Positions 40,893-49,331 of a DNA stretch of 64,000 bases are shown in pieces. The position numbers and the translations under genes are program-made. How positions within the stretch are numbered: the stretch's first letter is position 1; every line of letters begins with the position of its first letter. The DNA is from Streptomyces sp. XY006 (GTDB taxonomy: Bacteria; Actinomycetota; Actinomycetes; Streptomycetales; Streptomycetaceae): positions 1 through 64,000 of the forward strand of contig NZ_NOKT01000036.1 of assembly GCF_002237655.1 (NCBI RefSeq), in the 5' to 3' direction. The notes under the pieces were generated by a model. It did no database searches. It saw nothing but the letters and a program-made list of their open reading frames with translations, and was not told where the DNA came from.

Positions 40893-42932
40893 GTGATGAG
40901 TGCGGATCACGGCGGACGACCGGCGGAAGCCTTCGGAGCGACAGCCGTCGGGGGAGCCCACCCGCGCCTGAGAGCCGCCCGGCTCGGCCTGTGGCTGATC
41001 GCCGCCGTCCTCGCGGCCCGGCAGGTCGCCGTCGTCCTCGCCACCCCGCGCGGCGAACGGCTCACGGACCTGGAGACCTGGCTCGGACCGGACGGCGTCC
41101 TGCACATGACCGGCTCCCTCTACGACTCGACCCGCTTCACCGGCACGCCCTTCGGCGGCCTCGTCCTCAAGCCCCTCACCCGTGCGGCCGAACAGGCCCT
41201 CGGCTGGGGCTGGACCTTCGGCACACTGCTGCTGGTCGTCGCCCTCGGCCTGATCGCCGCCCGGGCGCTGCCCCAGCCGGTCGGCCGCCGCACGGCGCTG
41301 CTGGCCGCCCCCGTCGCCATCAGCCTGCTCATGCTGTCCCTGCCGGTCCGCAACACCCTGTGGCTCGGCCAGACCAGCATCGTGCCGGTCCTGCTCGTCC
41401 TGCTGGGCTGCTTCGTCGCCCGCGGCCAGCGGCTCAGCGGTCTGCTCATCGGCGTCGCGGCGGCGCTCCAGCCCACCCTGCTGCTGTTCACGCCCCTGCT
41501 GTGGTGCACCGGCCGCAGACGCGCCGCCCTCGCCGCCGGCGCCACCTTCGCCGCCGGCACCGGCCTCGCCTGGGCGGCCATGCCGCACGACTCCCACCGT
41601 TACTGGGTCCACCACATGGCGGGCGCGGGCCTCGGCGGCCCGGCCGACGACCTCGCCAACCAGTCCCTGCACGGCGCCCTGCTCCGGCTCGGCCTGAGCG
41701 GCCCGCCGGAGATCGCCCTCTTCCTCACCCTCGGCGCGGCCGTCGCCGTCCTGGCCCTGCGCCGGGCGGTGCGCTGCTTCCGCGACGGCCAGCCGCTGCT
41801 CGCCGTCGCCGTCACCGGCTGCGCCGCGATCGTCGTCTCGCCCACGGCCTGGCAGCACCAGCTGCTGTGGGTGCTGCTCACCGTCGTCGGCAGGGTGGGC
41901 CGCCGCGCCTCGGACCGGTACGTGTGGCCGGTGACGGTCGTCCTGGTGACGACCCTGCCGGCGAAGATGATCCTGCCGAACCTGACGGTCCTCGCGCCGC
42001 TGCGGGACAACGTCGTCCTGCTGGCCGCCCTCGCCGCCGCCACCGCCGTGCCGTTCCTGTCGCGCACCTCGCCGTACTACCGGACGCCCCTGCCGGCGCG
42101 GTACGCGCCCGCCGCCGCGTCCCGCTTCCGGCACGTGCCACTGCTGCCGTTCCTGCGCCGGGTCCTCACCCGGCCGAACCTGCTGCTCGAACTGCTCCTG
42201 CTGCGGGTCACCTACGCCGCCTACTCCCAGGTCCGCCTCGCCGCCACCGGGGGCAGCAACTCGGCCGGGCGGGCCGAGGCCGAGGAACACGGCGCGCAGA
42301 TCCACGGCCTGGAACGGGCCCTGCGCATCGACATCGAGCACTGGGCCAACCACACGGTCGCCGGGATCGGCTGGCTGCGCGACTTCTTCGACCAGTACTA
42401 CACGTCCTTCCACTTCGTCGTCCCGCTGACCGTCCTCGCGGTCCTCTACTGGCGCCGCCCCGCCGACTACCGCTGGGCCCGCTCCGCCCTCGGCATCACC
42501 ACCCTGCTAGCCCTGGCCGGCTTCTGGCTCTACCCGCTGGCCCCGCCCCGGCTGATGCCGACCATGGGGTTCATCGACACCGTCCACGGCGTGCAGGACT
42601 TCTCCCAGCCCGACTACGGCACGCTCACGGCCCTCACCAACCAGTACGCGGCCATGCCCTCCCTGCACTTCGGCTGGTCCCTGTGGTGCGGCGTGGTGAT
42701 CGCGGTGCTGGCGCCGCGGTGGTGGCTGAAGGCGCTGGGGATGCTGCACCCGCTCCTCACGGCCTCGGCGATCGTGGTCACGGCCAATCACTGGGTGCTG
42801 GACGCGGTGGGGGGAGCGGTGGTGGTGGCCGCGGGGTTCGGGCTGACGTATGTGCTGCAGGGGCCGCGGGCCGTCACCGCCGCAGCGGCCGGAAACGATC
42901 GGGAACCGGAGCGAAAGCCGGTACACCGATGA
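40893..42932 (+). CDS. GT87-type glycosyltransferase fused to a PAP2 phosphatase
   Basis: A 679-residue polytopic membrane protein. The first about 400 residues resemble GT87/alpha-mannosyltransferases (GT-C fold): an early acidic loop (LTDLETWLGPDGVLHMTGSL), PFGGLVLKPLT and NTLWLGQTSIVPVLLVLLGC. The last about 250 residues are a PAP2 domain with TNQYAAMPSLHFGWSLW and NHWVLDAVGGAVVVA, both active histidines present. Combining lipid-linked glycosyl transfer with polyprenyl- or lipid-phosphate removal suggests an envelope polysaccharide or glycolipid role. GTG (40893) and ATG (40896) are adjacent start options. Confidence 0.88.
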   Translation: MMSADHGGRPAEAFGATAVGGAHPRLRAARLGLWLIAAVLAARQVAVVLATPRGERLTDLETWLGPDGVLHMTGSLYDSTRFTGTPFGGLVLKPLTRAAEQALGWGWTFGTLLLVVALGLIAARALPQPVGRRTALLAAPVAISLLMLSLPVRNTLWLGQTSIVPVLLVLLGCFVARGQRLSGLLIGVAAALQPTLLLFTPLLWCTGRRRAALAAGATFAAGTGLAWAAMPHDSHRYWVHHMAGAGLGGPADDLANQSLHGALLRLGLSGPPEIALFLTLGAAVAVLALRRAVRCFRDGQPLLAVAVTGCAAIVVSPTAWQHQLLWVLLTVVGRVGRRASDRYVWPVTVVLVTTLPAKMILPNLTVLAPLRDNVVLLAALAAATAVPFLSRTSPYYRTPLPARYAPAAASRFRHVPLLPFLRRVLTRPNLLLELLLLRVTYAAYSQVRLAATGGSNSAGRAEAEEHGAQIHGLERALRIDIEHWANHTVAGIGWLRDFFDQYYTSFHFVVPLTVLAVLYWRRPADYRWARSALGITTLLALAGFWLYPLAPPRLMPTMGFIDTVHGVQDFSQPDYGTLTALTNQYAAMPSLHFGWSLWCGVVIAVLAPRWWLKALGMLHPLLTASAIVVTANHWVLDAVGGAVVVAAGFGLTYVLQGPRAVTAAAAGNDREPERKPVHR

Positions 42933-42958
42933 GGAGTTGACCCTCCCCAGGCATCCCC

Positions 42959-44545
42959 GTGGGTGCGGAGTGCGTCTCACCAAGCGGATCCGCGCTCCCC
43001 GCGTCTGTGGAGGCAGCCATCACCCAGCACAGGGACGCCACGGGCACGATCCCCGGCCCCCGCCGCCCGCACCCCTCGTCACCCCGGCCGGAACCGCCGG
43101 CAGGCCGCTGGAGACAGGCGGCCCCCATCGCGTCACCGGCCCTGGCCGCCCTGGCCCTCGGTCTGTGGGGCATCGAGCGGCAGGGCAGCATGTGGCGCGA
43201 CGAGTCCGTCACGTATCAGGTCGCGCACCGGCCGCTCGGTGAACTGTGGGGCCTGCTCGGCGAGATCGACGCCGTGCACGGCCTGTACTACCTCCTCATG
43301 CACGCCGTGTTCGCGGTGTGGGACGGCGGGCTCGTCGCCCTGAGGCTGCCCTCGGTGCTCGGCATGGCCCTGGCCGCGGCCGGGGTAGGAGCGATCGGCG
43401 CACGGCTTTCGGGCCACCGGGCGGGCCTCCTCGCCGGGCTGGTCTTCGCGGTACTGCCGATCGTCCAGCAGTACGCCCAGGAAGGACGCTCGTACGCCCT
43501 GGTCACGGCGGGTGTCACCTGGTCCACGTACTTCTTCCTGCGTGCCACGGCCGGCTCCGGCCGCCGCTGGTGGACGGCTTACGCCGTCGCCCTGGCCGTC
43601 GCTTGCTGGCTGCACGAGTTCGCCGCGCCGGCGCTGGTCGCGCACGGGGTGACGCTGTGGTGGTCCGGTGCGGGACGGCGGGAGGTGCGCCGATGGGCGG
43701 TCGCGGTGGCCGCCGTCGTCCTGAGTCTGCTTCCCCTGGCGGTGATCAGCGTCGGCCAGGCCGAGGCCCAACTGGGGTGGCTGGGCCGCCCGAAGGCGGG
43801 CGCGTGGCTGCTCTTCGCGGGGCTCTCGGTGCCTTCGGCGCTGCTGTGCCGCCTCCTCGTAACGGTCCGCCACCCCGGTGCGGCCGCCCTCACCCGCCTC
43901 GCACTGCCGCTGCTGATCGCCCCGGCCGGGCTGCTGATGACGATCTCACTCGTGAGGCCGTGGTACGTCGACCGGTACGTGCTGTACGGCATGACGGGCC
44001 TGGCGCTGCCGGCCGGGGCGGCGCTGGCGTGGGCGATCGGGCGACGCCACCGGCTCGTCCCGCCGCTGAGGCTTGTCACGGAGTGCGTGGCGGCGACTCT
44101 GGCGGTCGCGGTGCTGCTGCCGTGGTCGTCGCGCGTGCGCTCCCCCGAGAGCCGCAAGGACGACGTGGTGGCGGTGGCGCGCACGGTGGAGCGATCGGCA
44201 CGCCCGGGGGACGGGGTCCTGTTCATGCCGTCCCGACGCCGCGAGTGGCTCCTGCCGTACCCCGAGGTCTACGACCGCCTGCACGACCTCGCCCTGGCGC
44301 GGCCCCCGGAGCAGTCCGACACCCTGCACGGCACGGAACTCACGCCGTCCGCCCTGCGCCGCACCATCCTGGCCTCCGACCGGCTCATCGCCTTGCAGGA
44401 CCCGGCGGGACAGCCACGGGACCCCTTCCCGGGCGAGAAGTTGAAACGCCGGGTCCTGAGGGAGTACTTCACGGAGTGTGAGCGGGTTCGGGTGCACGGG
44501 GCGCAGGTGGTGGTGTACGTACGGCGGGGGGTCAGTACCTGCTGA
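42959..44545 (+). CDS. GT-C family membrane glycosyltransferase (PMT-like)
   Basis: A protein of up to 528 residues with about ten helices. The first extracellular loop holds SMWRDESVTYQVAHRP with the acidic D-E pair of GT-C enzymes, followed by AVHGLYYLLMHAVFAVWDGG as in dolichol/polyprenyl-phosphate-sugar-dependent transferases. A C-terminal soluble part (about 120 residues) lies outside. The start is uncertain: GTG 42959 has no good ribosome site, and GTG 43007 is also possible. It follows the GT87-PAP2 gene by 26 bp, so both may work on the same glycoconjugate. Confidence 0.82.
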   Translation: MGAECVSPSGSALPASVEAAITQHRDATGTIPGPRRPHPSSPRPEPPAGRWRQAAPIASPALAALALGLWGIERQGSMWRDESVTYQVAHRPLGELWGLLGEIDAVHGLYYLLMHAVFAVWDGGLVALRLPSVLGMALAAAGVGAIGARLSGHRAGLLAGLVFAVLPIVQQYAQEGRSYALVTAGVTWSTYFFLRATAGSGRRWWTAYAVALAVACWLHEFAAPALVAHGVTLWWSGAGRREVRRWAVAVAAVVLSLLPLAVISVGQAEAQLGWLGRPKAGAWLLFAGLSVPSALLCRLLVTVRHPGAAALTRLALPLLIAPAGLLMTISLVRPWYVDRYVLYGMTGLALPAGAALAWAIGRRHRLVPPLRLVTECVAATLAVAVLLPWSSRVRSPESRKDDVVAVARTVERSARPGDGVLFMPSRRREWLLPYPEVYDRLHDLALARPPEQSDTLHGTELTPSALRRTILASDRLIALQDPAGQPRDPFPGEKLKRRVLREYFTECERVRVHGAQVVVYVRRGVSTC

Positions 44546-44954
44546 AGACGGCCATGTCGTTCCCGAAGGTGCATTCGAACCAGACGGTCTTCCCGCCGCC
44601 GGACTCCAGCGACACGCCCCACTTGTCGACCACGGCGTCCAGCAGGAGCAGACCCCGGCCGCCCTCGGACTCGTCCGCCAAGGAGGCCGGGGTACGCGGC
44701 AGTTCGTCGCTGCCGTCCGTGACCTCCACCCGTACGCCGGCCCGCTGTCGCAGCAACAGCACCTCGCAGCGCCGGTCGGGGACGTGCCGTACGACGTTGG
44801 CGAGCAGCTCGGTCACGCCCAGCTCCACGGCGTCGGACAGCTCGGGCATGCCCCACGCGGAGAGGAACGAGCGGGCGATACGGCGGATGTGCCGGGGGGC
44901 GTGCGCGCCGACGGTGAGGCGCAACGCGTACCGGGCGGGAATGTATTCGTTCAC
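44532..44954 (-). CDS. Anti-sigma-factor-like ATP-binding protein (HATPase_c)
   Basis: A 140-residue SpoIIAB/RsbW-type ATPase domain. The N box is ELGVTELLANVVRHV (residues 46-59), and the G1/G2-like segments are VEVTDGSDELP and EGGRGLLLLDAVVDKWG. It matches the small regulatory ATPases found next to XRE/DUF397 genes (AbaA/WhiJ-type loci) in Streptomyces. It probably binds or phosphorylates a partner regulator. The stop overlaps the end of the convergent GT-C gene by 14 bp. Confidence 0.88.
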   Translation of the reverse strand: MNEYIPARYALRLTVGAHAPRHIRRIARSFLSAWGMPELSDAVELGVTELLANVVRHVPDRRCEVLLLRQRAGVRVEVTDGSDELPRTPASLADESEGGRGLLLLDAVVDKWGVSLESGGGKTVWFECTFGNDMAVFSRY

Positions 44955-45047
44955 GGGACGAGGCTGACGTGCGGTGACTACCCTCGGCTACGGAACGGAT
45001 ACAACCGGTCCCGTGGTGGGCCGGGTTGCGTGAGAGGGGCTTCTGCC

Positions 45048-45875
45048 GTGACCCACATCAACGCCCTTGACCCGGGTGCCTCCCCGCTCGACTACTACGG
45101 CTACGAGCTGCGCCGCCACAGGGAGGCGGCCGGGCTGACGCTGAAGCAACTCGGGGGGATCCTCAACTACACCGGCTCACTCGTGGGGCAGATCGAGACG
45201 GCCCGCAAGGTCCCGACGCCGGAGTTCAGCGAACGGGCGGATGCGGCGCTGGGCACGGACGGCATGTTCTCCCGGCTCGTTGACCTGGTGCTGCGCAGTC
45301 GGCTTCCGGCCTGGTTCCAGCAGGTGGCGGAGCTGGAGGTGCGGGCCACGGAGATCTGCTCCTTCCAGACGCACATGGTCCTCGGGCTGCTCCAGACCCC
45401 GGGGTACGCGCGGGCCGTACTCGGCGCGCTGGACCAGACGGACCTGGACGACCGCACGGAGGTGCGTCTGGCTCGCCGGAGGGTCTTCGAGAGGGCGGAC
45501 CCGCCGGTCTTCTGGGCCGTCCTCAGTGAAGCCGCTCTGCACCTGGAGATCGGCGGTCCGCAGGTCATGCGGGAGCAACTGGCACACCTGTTGTCGTTCC
45601 AGGGCAACCCCCGGATCAACGTCCAGGTGCTGCCGTTCTCCGCGGGTGCGCACGCCGGACTGCAAGGCTCGTTCGACGTCTACCGCTTTGCCGGCGACCC
45701 CACCATCGTCTACACGGAGGGGTACGGCAGCGGGTATCCGACCGCGAACCCGGACACGGCCAGGGAGTGTTCGCTCCGTTACGATCACCTGCGGGCTGCC
45801 GCGCTTTCCCTCAACGACTCGGCGGAGCTCATCCGGCGCGTAATGGAGGAACGCTATGGAGATGCAGTGGCGTAA
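45048..45875 (+). CDS. WhiJ-like XRE regulator with DUF5753
   Basis: A 275-residue DNA-binding protein. The HTH covers YYGYELRRHREAAGLTLKQL and GGILNYTGSLVGQIETARKV; the DUF5753 domain follows (RLPAWFQQVAELEVRATEIC, QTPGYARAVLGALDQTDLDD, RINVQVLPFSAGAHAGLQGS). GTG at 45048 with GAGAGGGG upstream is chosen. The gene overlaps the DUF397 gene by 20 bp and is divergent from the ATPase gene, giving the standard trio that influences development and secondary metabolism. Confidence 0.92.
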   Translation: MTHINALDPGASPLDYYGYELRRHREAAGLTLKQLGGILNYTGSLVGQIETARKVPTPEFSERADAALGTDGMFSRLVDLVLRSRLPAWFQQVAELEVRATEICSFQTHMVLGLLQTPGYARAVLGALDQTDLDDRTEVRLARRRVFERADPPVFWAVLSEAALHLEIGGPQVMREQLAHLLSFQGNPRINVQVLPFSAGAHAGLQGSFDVYRFAGDPTIVYTEGYGSGYPTANPDTARECSLRYDHLRAAALSLNDSAELIRRVMEERYGDAVA

Positions 45876-46041
45876 GTCGTCCTACAGCGGTGACCAAGGC
45901 GGTCAATGCCTCGAAGTCGCCGAAACCCCGCACGCCGCCGTCGCGATACGCGACTCCAAGAACCCGGCGGGACCGGTGCTCACGCTCGACCCCGCCGCGT
46001 TCACCACCTTCGTCGACTGGACGTCTACAACCGCTGAATGA
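45856..46041 (+). CDS. DUF397 protein
   Basis: A 61-residue protein with the family pattern WRKSSYSGDQGGQCLEVAET and VAIRDSKNPAGPVLTLDPAA. DUF397 proteins act as partners of adjacent XRE-DUF5753 regulators. The ATG lies within the 3' end of the XRE gene (20-bp overlap). The gene's own last 17 bp overlap the end of the convergent thiolase gene. Confidence 0.93.
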   Translation: MEMQWRKSSYSGDQGGQCLEVAETPHAAVAIRDSKNPAGPVLTLDPAAFTTFVDWTSTTAE

Positions 46042-47194
46042 TCGTGCCGGTGGCCAGGCCGCCGCCCGCGCACATCGTGATCAGCGCGAACTCCTTGTCC
46101 GCGCGCTCCAGTTCATGCAGCGCCGTCGTGATGAGCCGGGCCCCGGTGGCCCCCACCGGGTGCCCGAGCGCGATCGCGCCGCCGTTGACGTTCACCTTCT
46201 CCAGGTCCTGCTCGAAGACCCGCGCCCAGCTCAGCACGACCGACGCGAACGCCTCGTTGATCTCGACGAGGTCGATGTCCCGCAGGGACATCCCGGCCTT
46301 GCCCAGCACCGCGTTGGTCGCGTCGATCGGGCCGTCGAGGTGGAAGTGGGGGTCGGAGCCCACCAGGGCCTGCGCCACGATCCGGGCCCGGGGCCGCAGC
46401 TTCAGGGCCCTGGCCATCCGCTTCGACGCCCACATGATCGCCGCCGCCCCGTCCGAGATCTGCGACGAGTTGCCGGCCGTGTGCACCGCCGTCGGCATGA
46501 TCGGCTTCAGTGAGGCGAGTGCCTCCGCGGACGTGTCGCGCAGGCCCTCGTCCCTGTCGACCAGGCGCCACATGCCCTGCCCCGCGTGCTGCTCCTCCTC
46601 CGTCGTGGGGACCTGGACCGCGAACGTCTCTCGTTTGAAACGCTCCTCCGCCCAGGCATGCGCGGCCCGTTGCTGGGAGAGCAGTCCCAGCGCGTCGACG
46701 TCCGCGCGGGTCAGGCCGCGGTGCCGGGCGATGCGCTCGGCGGCCTCGAACTGGTTGGGCAGGTCGACGTTCCACTCGTCCGGGAACGGCTTGCCGGGCC
46801 CGTGCTTGGAGCCCGAGCCGAGCGGCACCCGCGACATGGACTCCACGCCGCAGGAGATGCCGACGTCGATCACGCCCGCCGCGACCATGTTGGCCACCAT
46901 GTGCGAGGCCTGCTGGGAGGACCCGCACTGCGCGTCCACGGTCGTCGCCGCCGTCTCGTAGGGGAGCCCCATGGTGAGCCAGGCCGTGCGCGCCGGGTTC
47001 ATGGACTGCTCGCCCGCGTGCGTGACCGTGCCGCCGACGACCTGCTCCACGCAGTCGGCCGGGATGCCGGTGCGGCCCAGCAGCTCGCGGTAGGTCTCAC
47101 CCAGGAGGTAGGCCGGGTGCAGATGGGCGAGCGCGCCGCCGCGCTTGCCGATGGGGGTGCGGACGGCTTCGACGATCACGGGTTCGGCAGCCAT
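46025..47194 (-). CDS. FadA5-like acetyl-CoA acyltransferase (steroid thiolase type)
   Basis: A 389-residue thiolase. The nucleophilic Cys is C90 in DAQCGSSQQASHMVANMVAA, the active His lies in NVNGGAIALGHPVGATGARL, and the second Cys lies in MCAGGGLATG. The start MAAEPVIVEAVRTPIGKRGG resembles mycobacterial FadA5, which cleaves steroid side-chain CoA esters. GGAGAGGACC precedes the ATG. It is divergent from a CYP125-like P450, with KstR-like operators between, which supports a steroid/sterol-type role. Substrate is not proven. Confidence 0.87.
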   Translation of the reverse strand: MAAEPVIVEAVRTPIGKRGGALAHLHPAYLLGETYRELLGRTGIPADCVEQVVGGTVTHAGEQSMNPARTAWLTMGLPYETAATTVDAQCGSSQQASHMVANMVAAGVIDVGISCGVESMSRVPLGSGSKHGPGKPFPDEWNVDLPNQFEAAERIARHRGLTRADVDALGLLSQQRAAHAWAEERFKRETFAVQVPTTEEEQHAGQGMWRLVDRDEGLRDTSAEALASLKPIMPTAVHTAGNSSQISDGAAAIMWASKRMARALKLRPRARIVAQALVGSDPHFHLDGPIDATNAVLGKAGMSLRDIDLVEINEAFASVVLSWARVFEQDLEKVNVNGGAIALGHPVGATGARLITTALHELERADKEFALITMCAGGGLATGTIIQRL

Positions 47195-47225
47195 GGGTGC
47201 GGGTCCTCTCCGGGAGGGCTCAGCG

Positions 47226-47247
47226 GAACTAGTACGCGTTCTAGTTC
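47226..47247. promoter_or_regulatory. KstR-like operator and palindrome in the thiolase/P450 intergenic region
   Basis: GAACTAG (47226-47232) and CTAGTTC (47241-47247) form an inverted repeat. Inside, TAGTACGCGTTCTA (47230-47243) differs from the KstR consensus TNNAACNNGTTNNA at one position. It is 32-53 bp upstream of the thiolase start. Confidence 0.65.
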
Positions 47248-47327
47248 TGGGAGAAGTGTGCTGAGGTCCACTCGCCGACCGCAAGGGTCGTGCGGGCAAT
47301 TGGGGCGCCCATGGCTCTTGCTACTTG

Positions 47328-47341
47328 TAGAACCCGTTACT
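47328..47341. promoter_or_regulatory. Second KstR-like site, nearer the P450 gene
   Basis: TAGAACCCGTTACT carries the AAC-NN-GTT core and only misses the last A of TNNAACNNGTTNNA. It lies about 85 bp upstream of the P450 start codon. Confidence 0.6.
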
Positions 47342-47424
47342 ACCGTCACCGCAACTCCGCACAGCTGATGGGCCGTCAGAGATCCGTCGGCGTGTCCAGT
47401 CGGTACGAGTGGTGGGAGCCGCCC

Positions 47425-48660
47425 ATGCCCTGTCCCGCGCTGCCCGAGGGGTTCGACTTCACCGATCCGGATCTGCTGCACCGCCGCGTGCCCCTGCCGG
47501 AGTTCGCCGAGCTGCGCCGGGCCGAACCGGTCTGCTGGGTGCCGCAGCCCGCGGGCCTGGCCGGCTTCCAGGACGAGGGCTACTGGGCCGTCACCCGGCA
47601 CGCCGACGTCAAGTACGTCTCCACGCACCCCGAGTTGTTCTCGTCGACCCTCAACACGGCGATCATCCGCTTCAACGAGCACATCCAGCGCGAGGCCATC
47701 GACGCGCAACGGCTGATCCTGCTCAACATGGACCCGCCCGAGCACACCCGGGTCCGGCAGATCGTGCAGCGCGGTTTCACGCCCCGGGCGATCCGGGCGC
47801 TGGAGGAGCGGCTGCGGGCCCGGGCCCACGCCATCGTCGAGCACGCCGCCGCGCAGGACGGGCCGTTCGACTTCGTCACCCAGGTCGCCTGTGAACTGCC
47901 CCTGCAGGCCATCGCCGAGCTCATCGGCGTGCCGCAGGAGGACCGGGACAAGATCTTCGACTGGTCCAACAAGATGATCGCGTACGACGACCCCGAGTAC
48001 GCCCTCACCGAGGAGGTCGGCGCCGAGTCGGCCACGGAGATCATCGCCTACGCGATGAACATGGCGGCCGACCGCAAGCAGTGCCCCGCCCACGACATCG
48101 TCACGCAGCTGGTCGCGGCGGAGGACGAGGGCAACCTCAGCTCCGACGAGTTCGGCTTCTTCGTGCTGATGCTCGCCGTCGCGGGCAACGAGACCACCCG
48201 CAACGCCATCACGCACGGCATGCACGCCTTCCTCACCCACCCCGGCCAGTGGGAGCTGTACAAGCAGGAGCGCCCGGCGACGGCGGCGGAGGAGATCGTC
48301 CGCTGGGCGACCCCGGTGGCCGCCTTCCAGCGCACCGCCACCCGGGACACGGAACTGGGCGGCAAGCGGATCCGCGAGGGCGACCGGCTGGGTCTGTTCT
48401 ACGCCTCCGCCAACCACGACCCCGAGGTCTTCGACGACCCGGACACCTTCGACATCACCCGCGACCCCAACCCGCACCTCGGCTTCGGCGGGGGCGGACC
48501 CCACTACTGCCTCGGCAAGTCCCTGGCCGTGCTGGAGATCGACCTCATCTTCACCGCGATCGCCGACGCGATGCCCGGGCTGACCCTGGTCGGGGACCCG
48601 CGGCGGCTGCGCTCGGCGTGGATCAACGGGGTGAAGGAGCTGCCGGTCAGCGCGGGCTGA
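47425..48660 (+). CDS. CYP125-like cytochrome P450 (steroid C26/C27-monooxygenase type)
   Basis: A 411-residue soluble P450. The I-helix oxygen-activation motif is AGNETTRNAITHGM, the ExxR motif is EIVR in AAEEIVRWATP, and the heme-binding loop is GFGGGGPHYCLGKSLAVLEI. Wording around these motifs is that of CYP125 (steroid C26/C27 hydroxylase). The ATG at 47425 has GGGAGCC upstream; longer starts lack support. Electron partners are not adjacent, but a [3Fe-4S] ferredoxin is encoded at 59.5 kb under a similar operator. Confidence 0.88.
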   Translation: MPCPALPEGFDFTDPDLLHRRVPLPEFAELRRAEPVCWVPQPAGLAGFQDEGYWAVTRHADVKYVSTHPELFSSTLNTAIIRFNEHIQREAIDAQRLILLNMDPPEHTRVRQIVQRGFTPRAIRALEERLRARAHAIVEHAAAQDGPFDFVTQVACELPLQAIAELIGVPQEDRDKIFDWSNKMIAYDDPEYALTEEVGAESATEIIAYAMNMAADRKQCPAHDIVTQLVAAEDEGNLSSDEFGFFVLMLAVAGNETTRNAITHGMHAFLTHPGQWELYKQERPATAAEEIVRWATPVAAFQRTATRDTELGGKRIREGDRLGLFYASANHDPEVFDDPDTFDITRDPNPHLGFGGGGPHYCLGKSLAVLEIDLIFTAIADAMPGLTLVGDPRRLRSAWINGVKELPVSAG

Positions 48661-48680
48661 CCGCCGCTCCGGGCATGGGC

Positions 48681-48719
48681 GAAGGCGACGGCCCCGGGGA
48701 TCAGGGGGCCGCCGCCTTC
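48681..48719. terminator. Terminator between the P450 and lytic-enzyme genes
   Basis: GAAGGCG-A-CGGCCCC pairs with GGGGCCG-C-CGCCTTC; it can serve both convergent genes. Confidence 0.8.
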
Positions 48720-48784
48720 GGTCAGGGGGGTGGGTCCGGCTCGGTGCCAGTGGTCGGCCGGTTCAGTGCCAGTGGCCGGCCGGC

Positions 48785-49201
48785 TCAGTACCAGTGGTTG
48801 GTCTGCCAGAACTCCCAGGCGCCGCAGGCACTGCCGTAGCGGTCCTTCATGTAGTCCAGGCCCCACTCGATCTGCGTGGCCGCGTTGGTCTTCCAGTCGG
48901 ACCCGGCCGAGGCCATCTTGGAGCCCGGCAGGGCCTGGACCAGGCCGTAGGCGCCGCTGGAGGCGTTCTGCGCGTTCACGTCCCAGTGGCTCTCCTGCTC
49001 GACGATCTTCGAGAAGCACTGGTACTGCGCGTCGTCGCCGATCATCTTCTGCGCGACCGCCTGCGCCGAGGAGGCTCCCGTGGGCGCGGCCTGGGCGGGC
49101 CCGGCGGCGATCAGGGTGCCGCAGGTGGCGGCGGCCAGGGCAGCGGCGGCGAGGGCCTTCTTCGGGGTGGCGGCGCGGCGGAGGACGGAAGCGGCGGGCA
49201 C
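48785..49201 (-). CDS. Secreted transglycosylase-like (SLT-fold) protein
   Basis: A 138-residue exported protein. A signal peptide ends at AAGPAQA near residue 38. The mature domain has CFSKIVEQESHWDVNAQNAS (catalytic-type Glu in the ESHW motif), SGAYGLVQALPGSKMASAGS and IEWGLDYMKDRYGSACGAWE, the small lysozyme-like fold of aggregation-promoting-factor and RpfA-like proteins. It probably acts on peptidoglycan. GTG at 49201 with AAAGG upstream is selected over a frame start 93 bp further up. Confidence 0.85.
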   Translation of the reverse strand: MPAASVLRRAATPKKALAAAALAAATCGTLIAAGPAQAAPTGASSAQAVAQKMIGDDAQYQCFSKIVEQESHWDVNAQNASSGAYGLVQALPGSKMASAGSDWKTNAATQIEWGLDYMKDRYGSACGAWEFWQTNHWY

Positions 49202-49331
49202 AGGCGACCTTTCGACGGTGGGCGGGGCGGTGCTCCACAGAAACAGGCCCGCCGGGATGCCCGCAATGAACCCTTTTACTAGGTATGGCCGCATGGGCGG
49301 GGCGCTCGGTTCCCCTGACCGGGCCTTGTGC

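Noticed and set aside
49202..49331. ydaO (c-di-AMP) riboswitch before the transglycosylase-like gene
   Set aside because: The leader is only about 130 bp and lacks the conserved blocks of that riboswitch class.
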